Source: Legionellaceae bacterium UBA2794 (GTDB lineage Bacteria; Pseudomonadota; Gammaproteobacteria; Legionellales; Legionellaceae). Taken from it: DNA of 40,824 nucleotides. Positions within the stretch are counted from its first letter, which is position 1; each line of letters opens with the position of its first letter. Location of the stretch: assembly GCA_002352055.1 (NCBI GenBank), contig DEHS01000094.1:26676-67499 (forward strand), in the 5' to 3' direction. Shown here piece by piece: positions 25,215 through 33,888 of the stretch. The notes beneath the pieces are model-generated. The model ran no database searches. It worked only from the letters and a program-made list of their open reading frames with translations, and was not told the origin of the DNA. The translations under genes and the position numbers were made by a program.

Positions 25215-25290
25215 AATAGTTCCAATAAAATCAAATGGCCTTATTTTAACACATAATTTAATAGTAAGGTTTTTTAAATGCTTAATGTCT

Positions 25291-26601
25291 TTAAAATAGA
25301 CATTTATATTCTGGATTTAATACAGATATAATCCACGCTCTAGATGAGTCTTTTGTATAAAAACAATCATTTAAGGCAAAACCTACTACAGCAGCTAATT
25401 GATTATCGAGGTATATCAAGGGAACTCTGTCTCGCAACCAGGTTGGAATATCCCATTCCTGAAACAATTTCTTTAATTTTTTATTTTGTCCATGCAAAGT
25501 AATCCGCTCACCACCTACACGAAATCGTACTTCAATAATTGCCCCTGGAGGAATATTAAGACCTTCCTCACCCATCGTCGCACTAAGGGTCATGAGATTG
25601 TCTAGTTTAAGGGGTGCTGGAAAACTGTTCCAATTGATGGATTCCAAAGGGTCTTTATGCAGCATTTCTTCAATATAAAGATGATTCTTATGTCGACGAA
25701 TTCTAATATTACTCCAGCTTACCAAAGGTTGAGCATCCTGGCTTGCATGAATCATTTCATAAATAATTCGTTGCAAGGTTTTGGTCGACGGTAATTTTAT
25801 TTTACGTGCCCGCAGCCAAAACCGCAGAATATTTATTATTCTTTCCTCATTTAATGAGATTAAAGGCAATAGATTTAAATTATTCTCCGCAGTGGTTAAT
25901 TCCTTAAGATCCTGCTGAGCTAATGAGTCCAGATTCCTTCTAGCCTGTTGGCAATGGTCTGCTGCTCTTGCAATGCTGCTTATTCCACCTGGCCATTGAT
26001 TTAGAATTAATGGAATAATCTGATGACGCAAATAATTACGCGAATAATCAAGTTGATTATTACTTTCGTCTTCTACCCATTTTAATTGATTTTTTCGTGC
26101 ATACTGTTCCAAAACCTTACGTGAATGGATAAGGAATGGCCTTAAAAGAGCCCCTGGTTCAAGCGTGCTTCGTTCAGCCATTGCAGCCAGTCCATCAATA
26201 CCTGCACCACGGAACAGTTGCAATAAAACTGTTTCTGCCTGATCGTCACGATGATGGGCTAAAACCACACAATCAGTCGTATTTAGTAAAGAAGAAAAAA
26301 CAGCATATCGAGCTAATCGCGCGCCCTCTTCAATGTTAGAGCTGCGATTAAATTGAACCTCTTGAGCCAGAAAACGAACCCCTTCCTCTATACAAAATTG
26401 TTCACAATGCTGTTGCCAGAGATGAGCATTAGGGCTTATTCCATGATTGATATGAACAGCCAAAATTTTCTTTTTGAGACATGTAGCAGCCAGAGCATGC
26501 AATAAAACAGTAGAGTCCAGCCCGCCACTAAACCCTACTATTATTTGATTATACTTATCCAGATTGGCAATCCAGATAGCATCAACTAACTCTTTAGTCA
26601 C
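25291..26601 (-). CDS. tilS: tRNA(Ile)-lysidine synthase
   Basis: TilS adds lysine to C34 of tRNA-Ile(CAU) so that it reads AUA. I prefer a GTG start at 26601, overlapping the accA stop (GTGACTAA), which gives 436 residues; the frame opens further upstream but within accA. The PP-loop is IIVGFSGGLDSTVLLHALA, with HHRDDQAETVLLQLFRGAGIDGLAAM and the C-terminal TilS domains (VPLIYLDNQLAAVVGFALND). The overlap suggests translational coupling with accA, a common arrangement in gammaproteobacteria. Confidence 0.93.
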   Translation of the reverse strand: MTKELVDAIWIANLDKYNQIIVGFSGGLDSTVLLHALAATCLKKKILAVHINHGISPNAHLWQQHCEQFCIEEGVRFLAQEVQFNRSSNIEEGARLARYAVFSSLLNTTDCVVLAHHRDDQAETVLLQLFRGAGIDGLAAMAERSTLEPGALLRPFLIHSRKVLEQYARKNQLKWVEDESNNQLDYSRNYLRHQIIPLILNQWPGGISSIARAADHCQQARRNLDSLAQQDLKELTTAENNLNLLPLISLNEERIINILRFWLRARKIKLPSTKTLQRIIYEMIHASQDAQPLVSWSNIRIRRHKNHLYIEEMLHKDPLESINWNSFPAPLKLDNLMTLSATMGEEGLNIPPGAIIEVRFRVGGERITLHGQNKKLKKLFQEWDIPTWLRDRVPLIYLDNQLAAVVGFALNDCFYTKDSSRAWIISVLNPEYKCLF

Positions 26602-27547
26602 ATGCACCCATAGCCATAAACTTCTGGTAACGATGCTCAATGAGCTGATCAAGGGGTATTTTTTTTAAGGAGTGAAGTTCATTAGCCAAAATGGTTTTTA
26701 ATCGATTTGCCATTTCATCCACATCCCGATGCGCTCCACCTAAAGGCTCTGGAACAACCATATCCACTAATTGATTTTCATATATTTTATCTGCAGTGAT
26801 TCCCATGGCACGAGCCGCCTCGCTTGCCTTGGCAGCATCCTTCCATAATATAGAGGCGCAACCTTCAGGAGAAATAACGGAGTATATGCCAAATTGTAAC
26901 ATCAAAACTCTGTCCCCAACCCCTATCGCCAAAGCACCACCTGATCCTGCCTCACCGGTTACCGTACAAATAATCGGCGTTTGCATTCTAGCCATCGCAA
27001 ATAAATTTCGCGCAATGGCTTCTGATTGATTTCTTTCTTCAGCACCAATTCCTGGATAAGCCCCAGCAGTATCAATAAAAGTAAAAACAGGCAATTTGAA
27101 TTTTTCTGCCATGCGCATTAATCGCAAGGCTTTTCGGTATTCTTCCGGACGCGCCATCCCAAAATTTCGATACACTTTCTCTTTGGTTCTTTTTCCTTTT
27201 TGATGACCAATAACCATAACGGGCTCATCATTTAGGCGTGCAAGTCCACCGATTATTGCTGGAGCAGAGGAATAACTGCGGTCACCGTGTAATTCCTGAA
27301 AATCGGTAAATATTCGCTCTATATAATCAGTTGTTTGCGGGCGAAGCGGATGTCTTGCCATTTGCGCTATCTGCCAAGGCTCTAAATTGGAGAATACAGA
27401 GGCTGTCAACTCAGAGCATTTCGTCTCAAGACGCGCTATTTCTTCACTTAAATTAACTTCGTTATCACTACCAACCATACGAAGTGCTTCAATCTTTTGA
27501 TTCAACTCTTCTATGGGTTGCTCAAAATCCAAAACTTGTCGGCTCAT
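26594..27547 (-). CDS. accA: acetyl-CoA carboxylase carboxyltransferase, alpha subunit
   Basis: The 317-residue protein has the normal AccA length and the family start [18 protein letters not shown]. Motifs [25 protein letters not shown]-like (here with [10 protein letters not shown]) and [22 protein letters not shown] and [19 protein letters not shown] fit the carboxyltransferase oxyanion-hole region. With AccD it transfers carboxyl from biotin to acetyl-CoA, the first step of fatty acid synthesis. Its cofactor enzyme BirA lies 800 bases away on the other strand. AccA diverges from the phosphopantetheinyl transferase gene across 80 bases. Confidence 0.96.
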   Translation of the reverse strand: [317 protein letters not shown]

Positions 27548-27627
27548 TGATTACTCTTTGGTGAATTAAATATCATGGTATATGATACTCTTAACCGTTA
27601 ATTGATGCCAGATTCAAAGCGCCCCAT

Positions 27628-28365
27628 ATGACAATTACAGGATTTACCCCATTAAATACCCAAAACTGCATTTTAAACGAGTCACGGATTGATTTGTGGC
27701 AGTTTTCACTGGAACACCAACTGCATATTGCTGATCAGCTTTTAAACACAGATGAGCGTGCGCGAGGCGATCGTTTTTATTTTCAAAAACATAAACGACG
27801 CTTTACAACAGCAAGAGCGACTTTAAGAATTATTTTAGCACGATATCTTAATACCGCTCCCGAACGTCTTGAATTTACTTATAATTCCAAAGGAAAGCCT
27901 TTTGTTGTCAATTCGCAAAAATTACAATTTAATATCAGTCATACTGGAGATCTTGCCTTGTTGGCGATTGGTAAGGAATATCCCATGGGAGTTGACATCG
28001 AACTCTACTCGGCTCGCTCCTATGAAGGTATTGCGAAAACTTTATTTTCCGAGCAAGAGCTTCACGATTTTATTAAGGCCCCCTCCTCACTAAAACCCGC
28101 TTTATTTTTCCATGTATGGGCGCAAAAAGAAGCCTTTATCAAGGCAAGCGGCTTGGGTCTTTCTTACCCTACTAAAGAATTTAACGTGCCAACTACCTTT
28201 TCTACGAAACAATTAGTCGATGATCCCTTGCACAATACAACCTGGCAATTAAGATCTTTTATGCCTCAAATAGGATGTAGTGGAGCGCTCTGTTATCATC
28301 CCACCATCAGAGAAATTCGCCATGGGGTTATTCAGCTGCATCAAAATGCCAGTTTAAGATTTTAA
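27628..28365 (+). CDS. Sfp-type 4'-phosphopantetheinyl transferase
   Basis: The 245-residue protein has the two-part fold of Sfp and Gsp enzymes. Signature motifs are FNISHTGDLALLAI, PMGVDIELYSA and HVWAQKEAFIKASGLGLS, which contain the metal-binding Asp-x-Glu and the catalytic Lys. It transfers phosphopantetheine from CoA to a Ser on carrier proteins. Two candidate clients are in this window: the 79-residue carrier protein (Ser34) and the NRPS (Ser552). It starts 80 bases from accA and ends 4 bases before birA, so it is probably co-transcribed with birA. Confidence 0.92.
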   Translation: MTITGFTPLNTQNCILNESRIDLWQFSLEHQLHIADQLLNTDERARGDRFYFQKHKRRFTTARATLRIILARYLNTAPERLEFTYNSKGKPFVVNSQKLQFNISHTGDLALLAIGKEYPMGVDIELYSARSYEGIAKTLFSEQELHDFIKAPSSLKPALFFHVWAQKEAFIKASGLGLSYPTKEFNVPTTFSTKQLVDDPLHNTTWQLRSFMPQIGCSGALCYHPTIREIRHGVIQLHQNASLRF

Positions 28366-28369
28366 AAGT

Positions 28370-29362
28370 ATGGTGAAATTCAATGATTCCAATTCAGCTC
28401 TTCTGAATATACTATGTGATGCTCACTGTCATAGTGGTAGCGAGCTAGGTTTAGTTTTAGGTATTTCTCGATCAGCCGTATGGAAACAAATAAATCAGTT
28501 AATATCAATTGGTATTCCAATAAACCGGATTCCTCATAAAGGATATCAATTAATTAAGCCTATTATCCTATTGGATAGGCAAAAAATAGCTGAAGACCTA
28601 TATGGGCTCAAGACACCCTATACAATTCATCTCTACCCAACAATCGATTCAACGAATCGCTTTTTAAAAGATTTGCCGGTAAGCGACAGACTTGAAATAT
28701 GTTGCGCCGAATCACAAACTCAAGGAAGAGGCAGATTTGGACGACATTGGCATTCACCCTTCGGTGAAAATATTTATGTATCAGCTAAATGGAATTTCAA
28801 CTGTGATTTGTCCCGGCTGTCAGGCTTAAGCCTAATCACCAGTCTGGCCGTTTTAACCACGCTAAAAGAATTCATAGATACGACACTTATTAAAGTCAAG
28901 TGGCCTAACGATATTTTATGGGGTGATAAAAAAATATGCGGTAGCTTAATTGAGGTCGTTGCTGAATCAAACAGCACCGCACAAGTTATTGTTGGTATTG
29001 GATTGAATGTTAATTCTGATCCTGAAATCGATCATTTAAAGGATATTTTATGGGGATCGATGTATGAAATTTCTAATAGCTTATATAATCGTAATTTAAT
29101 TATAGCCCGTCTTATAATTAATCTTGAAGGGTACATCACTCGCTTTATTAATGAGGGGTTTGATGCATTTGTCGAAGAATGGAATCGTTCTGATTATTTA
29201 CAGGGAAAATCAATCACCGTGACTCAAACTTTGAATACATTTACAGGTATTGCGCATGGAATTAATTCACAAGGTCAATTGATAATCGAAGATTCTGAAG
29301 GAGTAAACCATTTATTGTCATCTGGAGATACTTCGTTGAAAAAAGGAAAAACGGATTTTTGA
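28370..29362 (+). CDS. birA: biotin-[acetyl-CoA carboxylase] ligase / biotin operon repressor
   Basis: The 330-residue protein has an N-terminal winged helix (residues about 10-65, HCHSGSELGLVLGISRSAVWKQINQL), a central ligase domain with STNRFLKD, the biotin loop SQTQGRGRFGRHWHSP and KWPNDILWGDKKICGSLIEV, and a small C-terminal domain. It adds biotin to AccB and can repress biotin genes when bound to biotinyl-AMP. Length and order are normal. It follows the phosphopantetheinyl transferase gene by 4 bases, pairing two enzymes that add swinging-arm cofactors. Confidence 0.95.
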   Translation: MVKFNDSNSALLNILCDAHCHSGSELGLVLGISRSAVWKQINQLISIGIPINRIPHKGYQLIKPIILLDRQKIAEDLYGLKTPYTIHLYPTIDSTNRFLKDLPVSDRLEICCAESQTQGRGRFGRHWHSPFGENIYVSAKWNFNCDLSRLSGLSLITSLAVLTTLKEFIDTTLIKVKWPNDILWGDKKICGSLIEVVAESNSTAQVIVGIGLNVNSDPEIDHLKDILWGSMYEISNSLYNRNLIIARLIINLEGYITRFINEGFDAFVEEWNRSDYLQGKSITVTQTLNTFTGIAHGINSQGQLIIEDSEGVNHLLSSGDTSLKKGKTDF

Positions 29363-29371
29363 GAGTTCGTC

Positions 29372-29393
29372 CCGAGCATTTTTACGTGCTCGG
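29372..29393. terminator. bidirectional hairpin between birA and csrA
   Basis: CCGAGCA-TTTTTACG-TGCTCGG is a 7-base stem with an 8-base loop, 9 bases after the birA stop and 25 bases before the csrA stop on the other strand. It probably ends both transcripts; a T run after the stem is not clear. Confidence 0.5.
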
Positions 29394-29418
29394 AACTGGA
29401 TGAACTGCGAGAATTTAT

Positions 29419-29613
29419 TTATTGGGCCTGCTCTGTATCATCAGACTCTTTTTCTTGCTGAATGCGCAAATAAATCTCTTCACGATGAACTGAAACATCT
29501 TTTGGTGCATTAATACCTAAACGAACCTGATTACCTTTAACACCTAAAACGGTAATATTAACATCATCACCAATAATAAGCGTCTCGCCTATACGCCGAG
29601 TCAAAATTAACAT
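29419..29613 (-). CDS. csrA: CsrA, carbon storage regulator (RNA-binding)
   Basis: The 64-residue protein begins MLILTRRIGETLIIGDDVN and contains the RNA-contacting VRLGINAPKDVSVHREEIY region, nearly the same as Legionella pneumophila CsrA. It is a dimer that binds GGA motifs near ribosome sites and represses or protects messages, controlling the switch between replication and transmission. Its own ribosome site is AGGGAGA (29621-29627), seven bases before the ATG, which contains an ANGGA CsrA-type site. There is no operon partner. Confidence 0.97.
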   Translation of the reverse strand: MLILTRRIGETLIIGDDVNITVLGVKGNQVRLGINAPKDVSVHREEIYLRIQQEKESDDTEQAQ

Positions 29614-30292
29614 GACTAAATCTCCCTAACGAAGCAGCCGCCTATAATTCCATAGAACGCGTCCATGGTGTTCTGAGCAGCTACAAAATGACCAAAAATT
29701 AAACAAAGCTTATCGCTTGACTCATATTTTACACCCTGATTATTAACGGAGTATTAAGTAATGTAATTTTTAGCAGGCACAAAATGCCTAATTTAGCTTT
29801 ATTTATGAGTGTACTAACTTTAGTTTTTACCAGACTTGGTTTAATGACCTGGAAAATATATCATTAAAATCATTAGGATAAAAGATAAGAATTAAGATCT
29901 CATAAATTTGAAACATTATTCGTTGAGTCTCAAATATTTATTTTATAAAATTAAAAAAATATTATATTTTTCTGACAATAACCTTCCCCATCTTCTTTAT
30001 ATAATGAGAACCACAGATTTATCCTATAGCCCTGAATTTCCATTTTATAGGGTTTATTCCTTAATTATTATGGGAGCTTGGCCCTGAGTGTTTAATCAGA
30101 ATTGTAGGAGTTTTTAAAAGTTAGCTTGCTTAGGCTGCCAATACATGCTCAGGATCTTTTTAATCGCACGCAATCCCATACAAAATAAATTGTGAACTAT
30201 TCTCTTTGTTTTTATGTAGCTGATATTCTAACTGGAGCTTTCCGAGCGACTTGGTGGCACAATCGCTCGTAAAGCGGATTCAGTCCCCTCCT
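29614..30292. other. 679-base AT-rich intergenic region upstream of csrA
   Basis: I find no credible gene. It must hold the csrA promoter on the minus strand, but I could not single out boxes with confidence. A hairpin made by GAGCGA and TCGCTC (about 30251-30276) near the end of the next gene might be part of its transcript end, but no T run follows. A few other short inverted repeats look unremarkable. Confidence 0.5.
29621..29627 (-). promoter_or_regulatory. csrA ribosome binding site with ANGGA motif
   Basis: The minus strand reads AGGGAGA seven bases before the csrA ATG, a strong Shine-Dalgarno. AGGGA also fits the CsrA target ANGGA, so CsrA could repress its own translation here. Confidence 0.6.
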
Positions 30293-30712
30293 CTATTTAT
30301 TTTTTGGAGTATTATTCTCAGTTTCACTTCCAGGGACTGAATTATCAGGGGTAAAAAATGAAAAATCATTGCTGGTTTTTTTAGATGTATTTAAGTTGTT
30401 TGCAGTTAAAGATTGAATCTGAAGCTTTAAATTATCCATTTCTATTTTCATTTGTCTTTGTGTCCTGGCTATTGCAATGAGTGTTGTAGCATCTCCTTTA
30501 ATTTCTTTGAGCAATGGATTTAGTCCGTTATTACCGGATAACTGGTCAAATAAAAATGGAGCTGATTCTAACTTGGCATTTAATGCTGTTCTAAATTTAT
30601 TTTCTAACAGCACCCATTGGTCTTCAATTGATAAAGAAGAAACATCTAACGAATTTAAATGCTCATGGAGGAACTTCTTTGTTTTCCCATGCAAAACGCC
30701 AATGATAACCAT
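30293..30712 (-). CDS. small unknown protein with a coiled-coil segment
   Basis: The protein has 139 residues from the ATG at 30712 (MVIIGVLHGKTKKFLHE); an in-frame ATG at 30733 would give 146. It has no clear signal peptide or membrane segment, a helical stretch with IAIARTQRQMKIEMDNLKLQIQSLTA (about residues 80-105 by helix periodicity), and a polar Asn/Ser/Pro-rich tail. I do not recognise a family. The gene ends 62 bases before the stop of the beta-lactamase-like gene and may be transcribed with it. It is only moderately supported as a real gene. Confidence 0.5.
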   Translation of the reverse strand: MVIIGVLHGKTKKFLHEHLNSLDVSSLSIEDQWVLLENKFRTALNAKLESAPFLFDQLSGNNGLNPLLKEIKGDATTLIAIARTQRQMKIEMDNLKLQIQSLTANNLNTSKKTSNDFSFFTPDNSVPGSETENNTPKNK

Positions 30713-30774
30713 AAGCCTTTTTACGATAACCATTACCGGTTGTGCAAGGCTATTTACCTCACTGAAAAGTCATT

Positions 30775-32385
30775 TCAGTAAGGTGAAACAGCTTTTTGGC
30801 ACACTTTATTTAAAGCGGCCCCCATTTGCTTTAACAAATCCATTTGTTTAGGATCGCCTACATAATAGGCTTTGGCCAGTTTCACTGGATTAGTAAAACT
30901 TAACCAGGTTTGACCGCCAGGACCAGTAGTTGCCATAATGCGGAAAGGCAAGTCCAATGCCATAGCAGGATTTGCTTGCATAAGAGCTGTACCTTTTTTA
31001 GGGTTACCGATAACTAACACTTGAGTATCTTGTAAAGTTTCCCCAGCTTTTGTCGCTTCTCCACTGTGATCAATTCGGGCAAACACTTTACCGCCCTGTG
31101 ATTTAATTATAGCCTCAACTCTGTCTAGAGTATCTTTTACAGAATAAGGGCTTTGGATGGTTTCAGACCACGCAGCCCCCATGGGTGCAGCGAGTTGTTT
31201 ATCAAAAGCACCGGCAATTTTACGACCCAAAATATCTAAATCAGCTACATCCCCTTTGTTTACCAGTAAAGTGACACATACTAATTCTGTAGGTGCGGTA
31301 AATCGACTTAAGAATGAAGAATAGCCTGGTATATTTCCTTTGATTTCCATCATCCCTTTGTGTCCAGGGAAAAACCAACCGCTATTCCCTGGCACGACCT
31401 TACCATTCTTTAAAGTGACAGGATTATATAAAAACTTTCTATCTTCAGGGTCTTTCAATAACATATCACCCGCCAAAGCAATATCCCAGGTACTGACATC
31501 TGCGGATGAGGCCATAATGCCGCTATTCGAAAAATTTGATGACCAGCTGAGTGGTTTTTCTGCTGCGTTGATTCCATTGACTTCCTTATAACCCAATGCA
31601 GGTTCAGCAGGATTAATCATCTCAGCATTTTTTAAAAATTCACTATGCTTGAATGGACTTGTCTCATTATTGACTTCGTTTTTTATTGTATTCTGATTTG
31701 AAATAAAAAACGTATGTTTCAGCCCTATTCGTTCAATTTGGTTCCTGATCACATAATCTTGATAGGACATTCCACTTGTCTTTTCAATAATTAATCCTAA
31801 AAGAAAAAAATCTGTCGCACTGTTGGATGTTTGTGTTCCAGGTGCATATAACAACTCTTTATTTTTTATAAGTGCAATAATTTGCGCAGATGTATAGTCC
31901 TTACTGAAATCAAAACCACTTGCCTCAGTATAGCTGGGTAGACCTGAGCTATGAGTCAACAAATCACGAATAGTTATCGCCTGCCATTTTTGGGGAATAC
32001 CAGCATCAGGAAGGTAATCGCTCAGGCTATGGTCTAACTGAAGTTTCCCTTCTTCTTTTAATTGCATTACTGCAACTGCAGTATAAGCATTAGTCAGCTG
32101 GCCAATATTAAAAACCGTGTTAGTAGCAACCAATCGTTTAGTTTGAGTATCTGCAAGCCCATATCCCACCACACGAGTAATATACGGTGCCTGAACAATG
32201 GCTAAAGACAAACCAGGAATATTATTTTCTTCCATAAATTTAATGACCAGGTCATCTACAGATTGACCCTCGTAAAGAGTGTGATAATCACCCCGACCGC
32301 TTGCAGAAAAGCCTAATGCCGGCAACGTAGTGCCTATGAACGCTAAAGCTACCCCTATTAATTTAGATACATTTACCGGGAACAT
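30775..32385 (-). CDS. beta-lactamase-fold (serine hydrolase family) protein lacking catalytic residues
   Basis: The protein has 536 residues from the ATG at 32385, with AAGGAG seven bases upstream; the frame extends further but this start fits a signal peptide (residues 1-28, with LIGVALAFIGTTLPALGFSA). The fold matches class C beta-lactamase/PBP-like proteins: NIPGLSLAIVQ, DHSLSDYLPDAGIP, ITIRDLLTHSSGLP, FFLLGLIIEKTSG. The normal SxxK is replaced by Q96-L-T-N99, and the YxN motif by T186-S-N188. A Lys/Gly at IKGNIPGYSS stands in place of HxG. Thus nucleophile, base and Tyr are all gone. It is probably periplasmic or secreted, and binds rather than cleaves a ligand. Confidence 0.8.
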   Translation of the reverse strand: MFPVNVSKLIGVALAFIGTTLPALGFSASGRGDYHTLYEGQSVDDLVIKFMEENNIPGLSLAIVQAPYITRVVGYGLADTQTKRLVATNTVFNIGQLTNAYTAVAVMQLKEEGKLQLDHSLSDYLPDAGIPQKWQAITIRDLLTHSSGLPSYTEASGFDFSKDYTSAQIIALIKNKELLYAPGTQTSNSATDFFLLGLIIEKTSGMSYQDYVIRNQIERIGLKHTFFISNQNTIKNEVNNETSPFKHSEFLKNAEMINPAEPALGYKEVNGINAAEKPLSWSSNFSNSGIMASSADVSTWDIALAGDMLLKDPEDRKFLYNPVTLKNGKVVPGNSGWFFPGHKGMMEIKGNIPGYSSFLSRFTAPTELVCVTLLVNKGDVADLDILGRKIAGAFDKQLAAPMGAAWSETIQSPYSVKDTLDRVEAIIKSQGGKVFARIDHSGEATKAGETLQDTQVLVIGNPKKGTALMQANPAMALDLPFRIMATTGPGGQTWLSFTNPVKLAKAYYVGDPKQMDLLKQMGAALNKVCQKAVSPY

Positions 32386-32637
32386 ATCATTCTCCTTAAT
32401 TGTTCTGGAATGAAGTTTATAGTCAGAAACCAACTCATTTATTTATGATGTGGTCAAGCAAATTTGTACACCCCAGTTAAGCCACTTTTTTCATTAACTA
32501 GATCTTCTGGATGCCGGTGACAAGCCGAGGCACGTAAGCGGGGGAGCAATTGTCAACACGCCCTAATAAATAATAAAAGAATTTTAATTTTGATTTCCAT
32601 TTCGCGCTCTAAAGAAAGGTATTAAACCTTTACTCTA

Positions 32638-33876
32638 TCAACTTTGCGCGATTATCTGCTCACCCACACCAGAGGTTTTACGTTCATTTGCATATAATAA
32701 TCCTGATTGTTGAAATGAGTAATTCATTGCAATAGGATTAGAAATCATCGCTCGTATTGTACGTTCTCCCTTACCAGGCATGCCTGCATGCATCACCTTA
32801 CGGTTATCAACTAGTAAAATATCTCCCTTTTGCCATAGACAAGAACAATAATTATCTCGCATACTCTGAGCTAATTTTTTAATATCTTCAGAGTTGAAAC
32901 AAGTTCCTACTTTATCCATCATCGGTTTTGTGCTTTTATCAGCCCAAAAATGAGCTAGTTTAGTTTGTAAGATTTTATACGACTTTTGAGGTGAATGAGT
33001 AAATGCAATCGTTGCGATAGCCAAATATTCAAGAGTATTAAAAACAGGTGAAGGTAAACTCCACAAAAATCGATGCCAAAACCATTCTTTACCTTTATAG
33101 TCTGATTTAAAGCATTTTCTTAAATAATGGTTAAGCGCAGATAACTCAAATAAATTAACCTGTAACGATTTTTCTTGGGTAAGAGGATGAATAAAAACAC
33201 AGGGTTTGTACATTGCAACAAAACGTTCATGACCGCTACCAATAATGGGCAAATTGAATTCTGCAGCAATCTCTTCAACCCGTTCTTGACTAATTCCATA
33301 ACGTTCTGCGATTTCAGAAACCAGCCATTTAGCGACATAAAAACTATTTTTTTCAATTTTCTGCTGTAATAAGGGATCAAGATGTTCATAAATTTTTTGG
33401 GTATTAATAAGACCTGTTTCACCACCTAGTGCGGGTGGCTTGGCACAATAAAAAAAGATATATCCGGGAACATCTGTTGAATAATAATTTTCCGTATGAA
33501 ATCCACCGAGATATAAAGTTCCACCCGTTTTATAAACGCTATTGGTATGAAGCACATATTCCAGATTATCAACATGAGTTCGGCCATTTTCTGCCATAAA
33601 AGCTTCTTTAATCCCACGAAATTCGGGAATACTTAAAATAATAGATTCAAACTGCTTATCCGTTGTAATTGTAAAACCTCTTAATAATACGGCTCCATAT
33701 TCAGCAATATCTTGAATGATGTATTTGGAATGATTGGCGAGAAAGGTCTGCAAAAAGCTCACATCATGATGTGTTTTCGCTTCAAGAACAAGAGGCATTT
33801 CTTTTTCCTGCGATAATATCAGTCGCTCTTCATCCCTCAAAAAACGAGTAGTTACTTCCTTGTATTTATGCAACAT
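32638..33876 (-). CDS. TauD/clavaminate-synthase-like Fe(II)/2-oxoglutarate dioxygenase
   Basis: The 412-residue protein carries the iron-binding facial triad: His127-x-Glu129 in GGFHTENYYS and His363 in RKVMHAGMPG, with Arg372 and Arg375 nearby for 2-oxoglutarate. HxE, not HxD, is typical of the clavaminate synthase/AsnO type that hydroxylates free or carrier-bound amino acids. AAAAGGA is six to seven bases before the ATG. It starts 12 bases after the NRPS gene, so they are co-transcribed. The substrate may be the amino acid activated by the NRPS. The protein is about 60 residues longer than typical AsnO-like enzymes. Confidence 0.85.
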   Translation of the reverse strand: MLHKYKEVTTRFLRDEERLILSQEKEMPLVLEAKTHHDVSFLQTFLANHSKYIIQDIAEYGAVLLRGFTITTDKQFESIILSIPEFRGIKEAFMAENGRTHVDNLEYVLHTNSVYKTGGTLYLGGFHTENYYSTDVPGYIFFYCAKPPALGGETGLINTQKIYEHLDPLLQQKIEKNSFYVAKWLVSEIAERYGISQERVEEIAAEFNLPIIGSGHERFVAMYKPCVFIHPLTQEKSLQVNLFELSALNHYLRKCFKSDYKGKEWFWHRFLWSLPSPVFNTLEYLAIATIAFTHSPQKSYKILQTKLAHFWADKSTKPMMDKVGTCFNSEDIKKLAQSMRDNYCSCLWQKGDILLVDNRKVMHAGMPGKGERTIRAMISNPIAMNYSFQQSGLLYANERKTSGVGEQIIAQS

Positions 33877-33888
33877 AGATGGTCCTTT

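Noticed and set aside
30230..30300. A tRNA-like or terminator hairpin at GAGCGA/TCGCTC
   Set aside because: The stem is only six bases with a weak inner extension, there is no T run, and I could not fold a complete tRNA.
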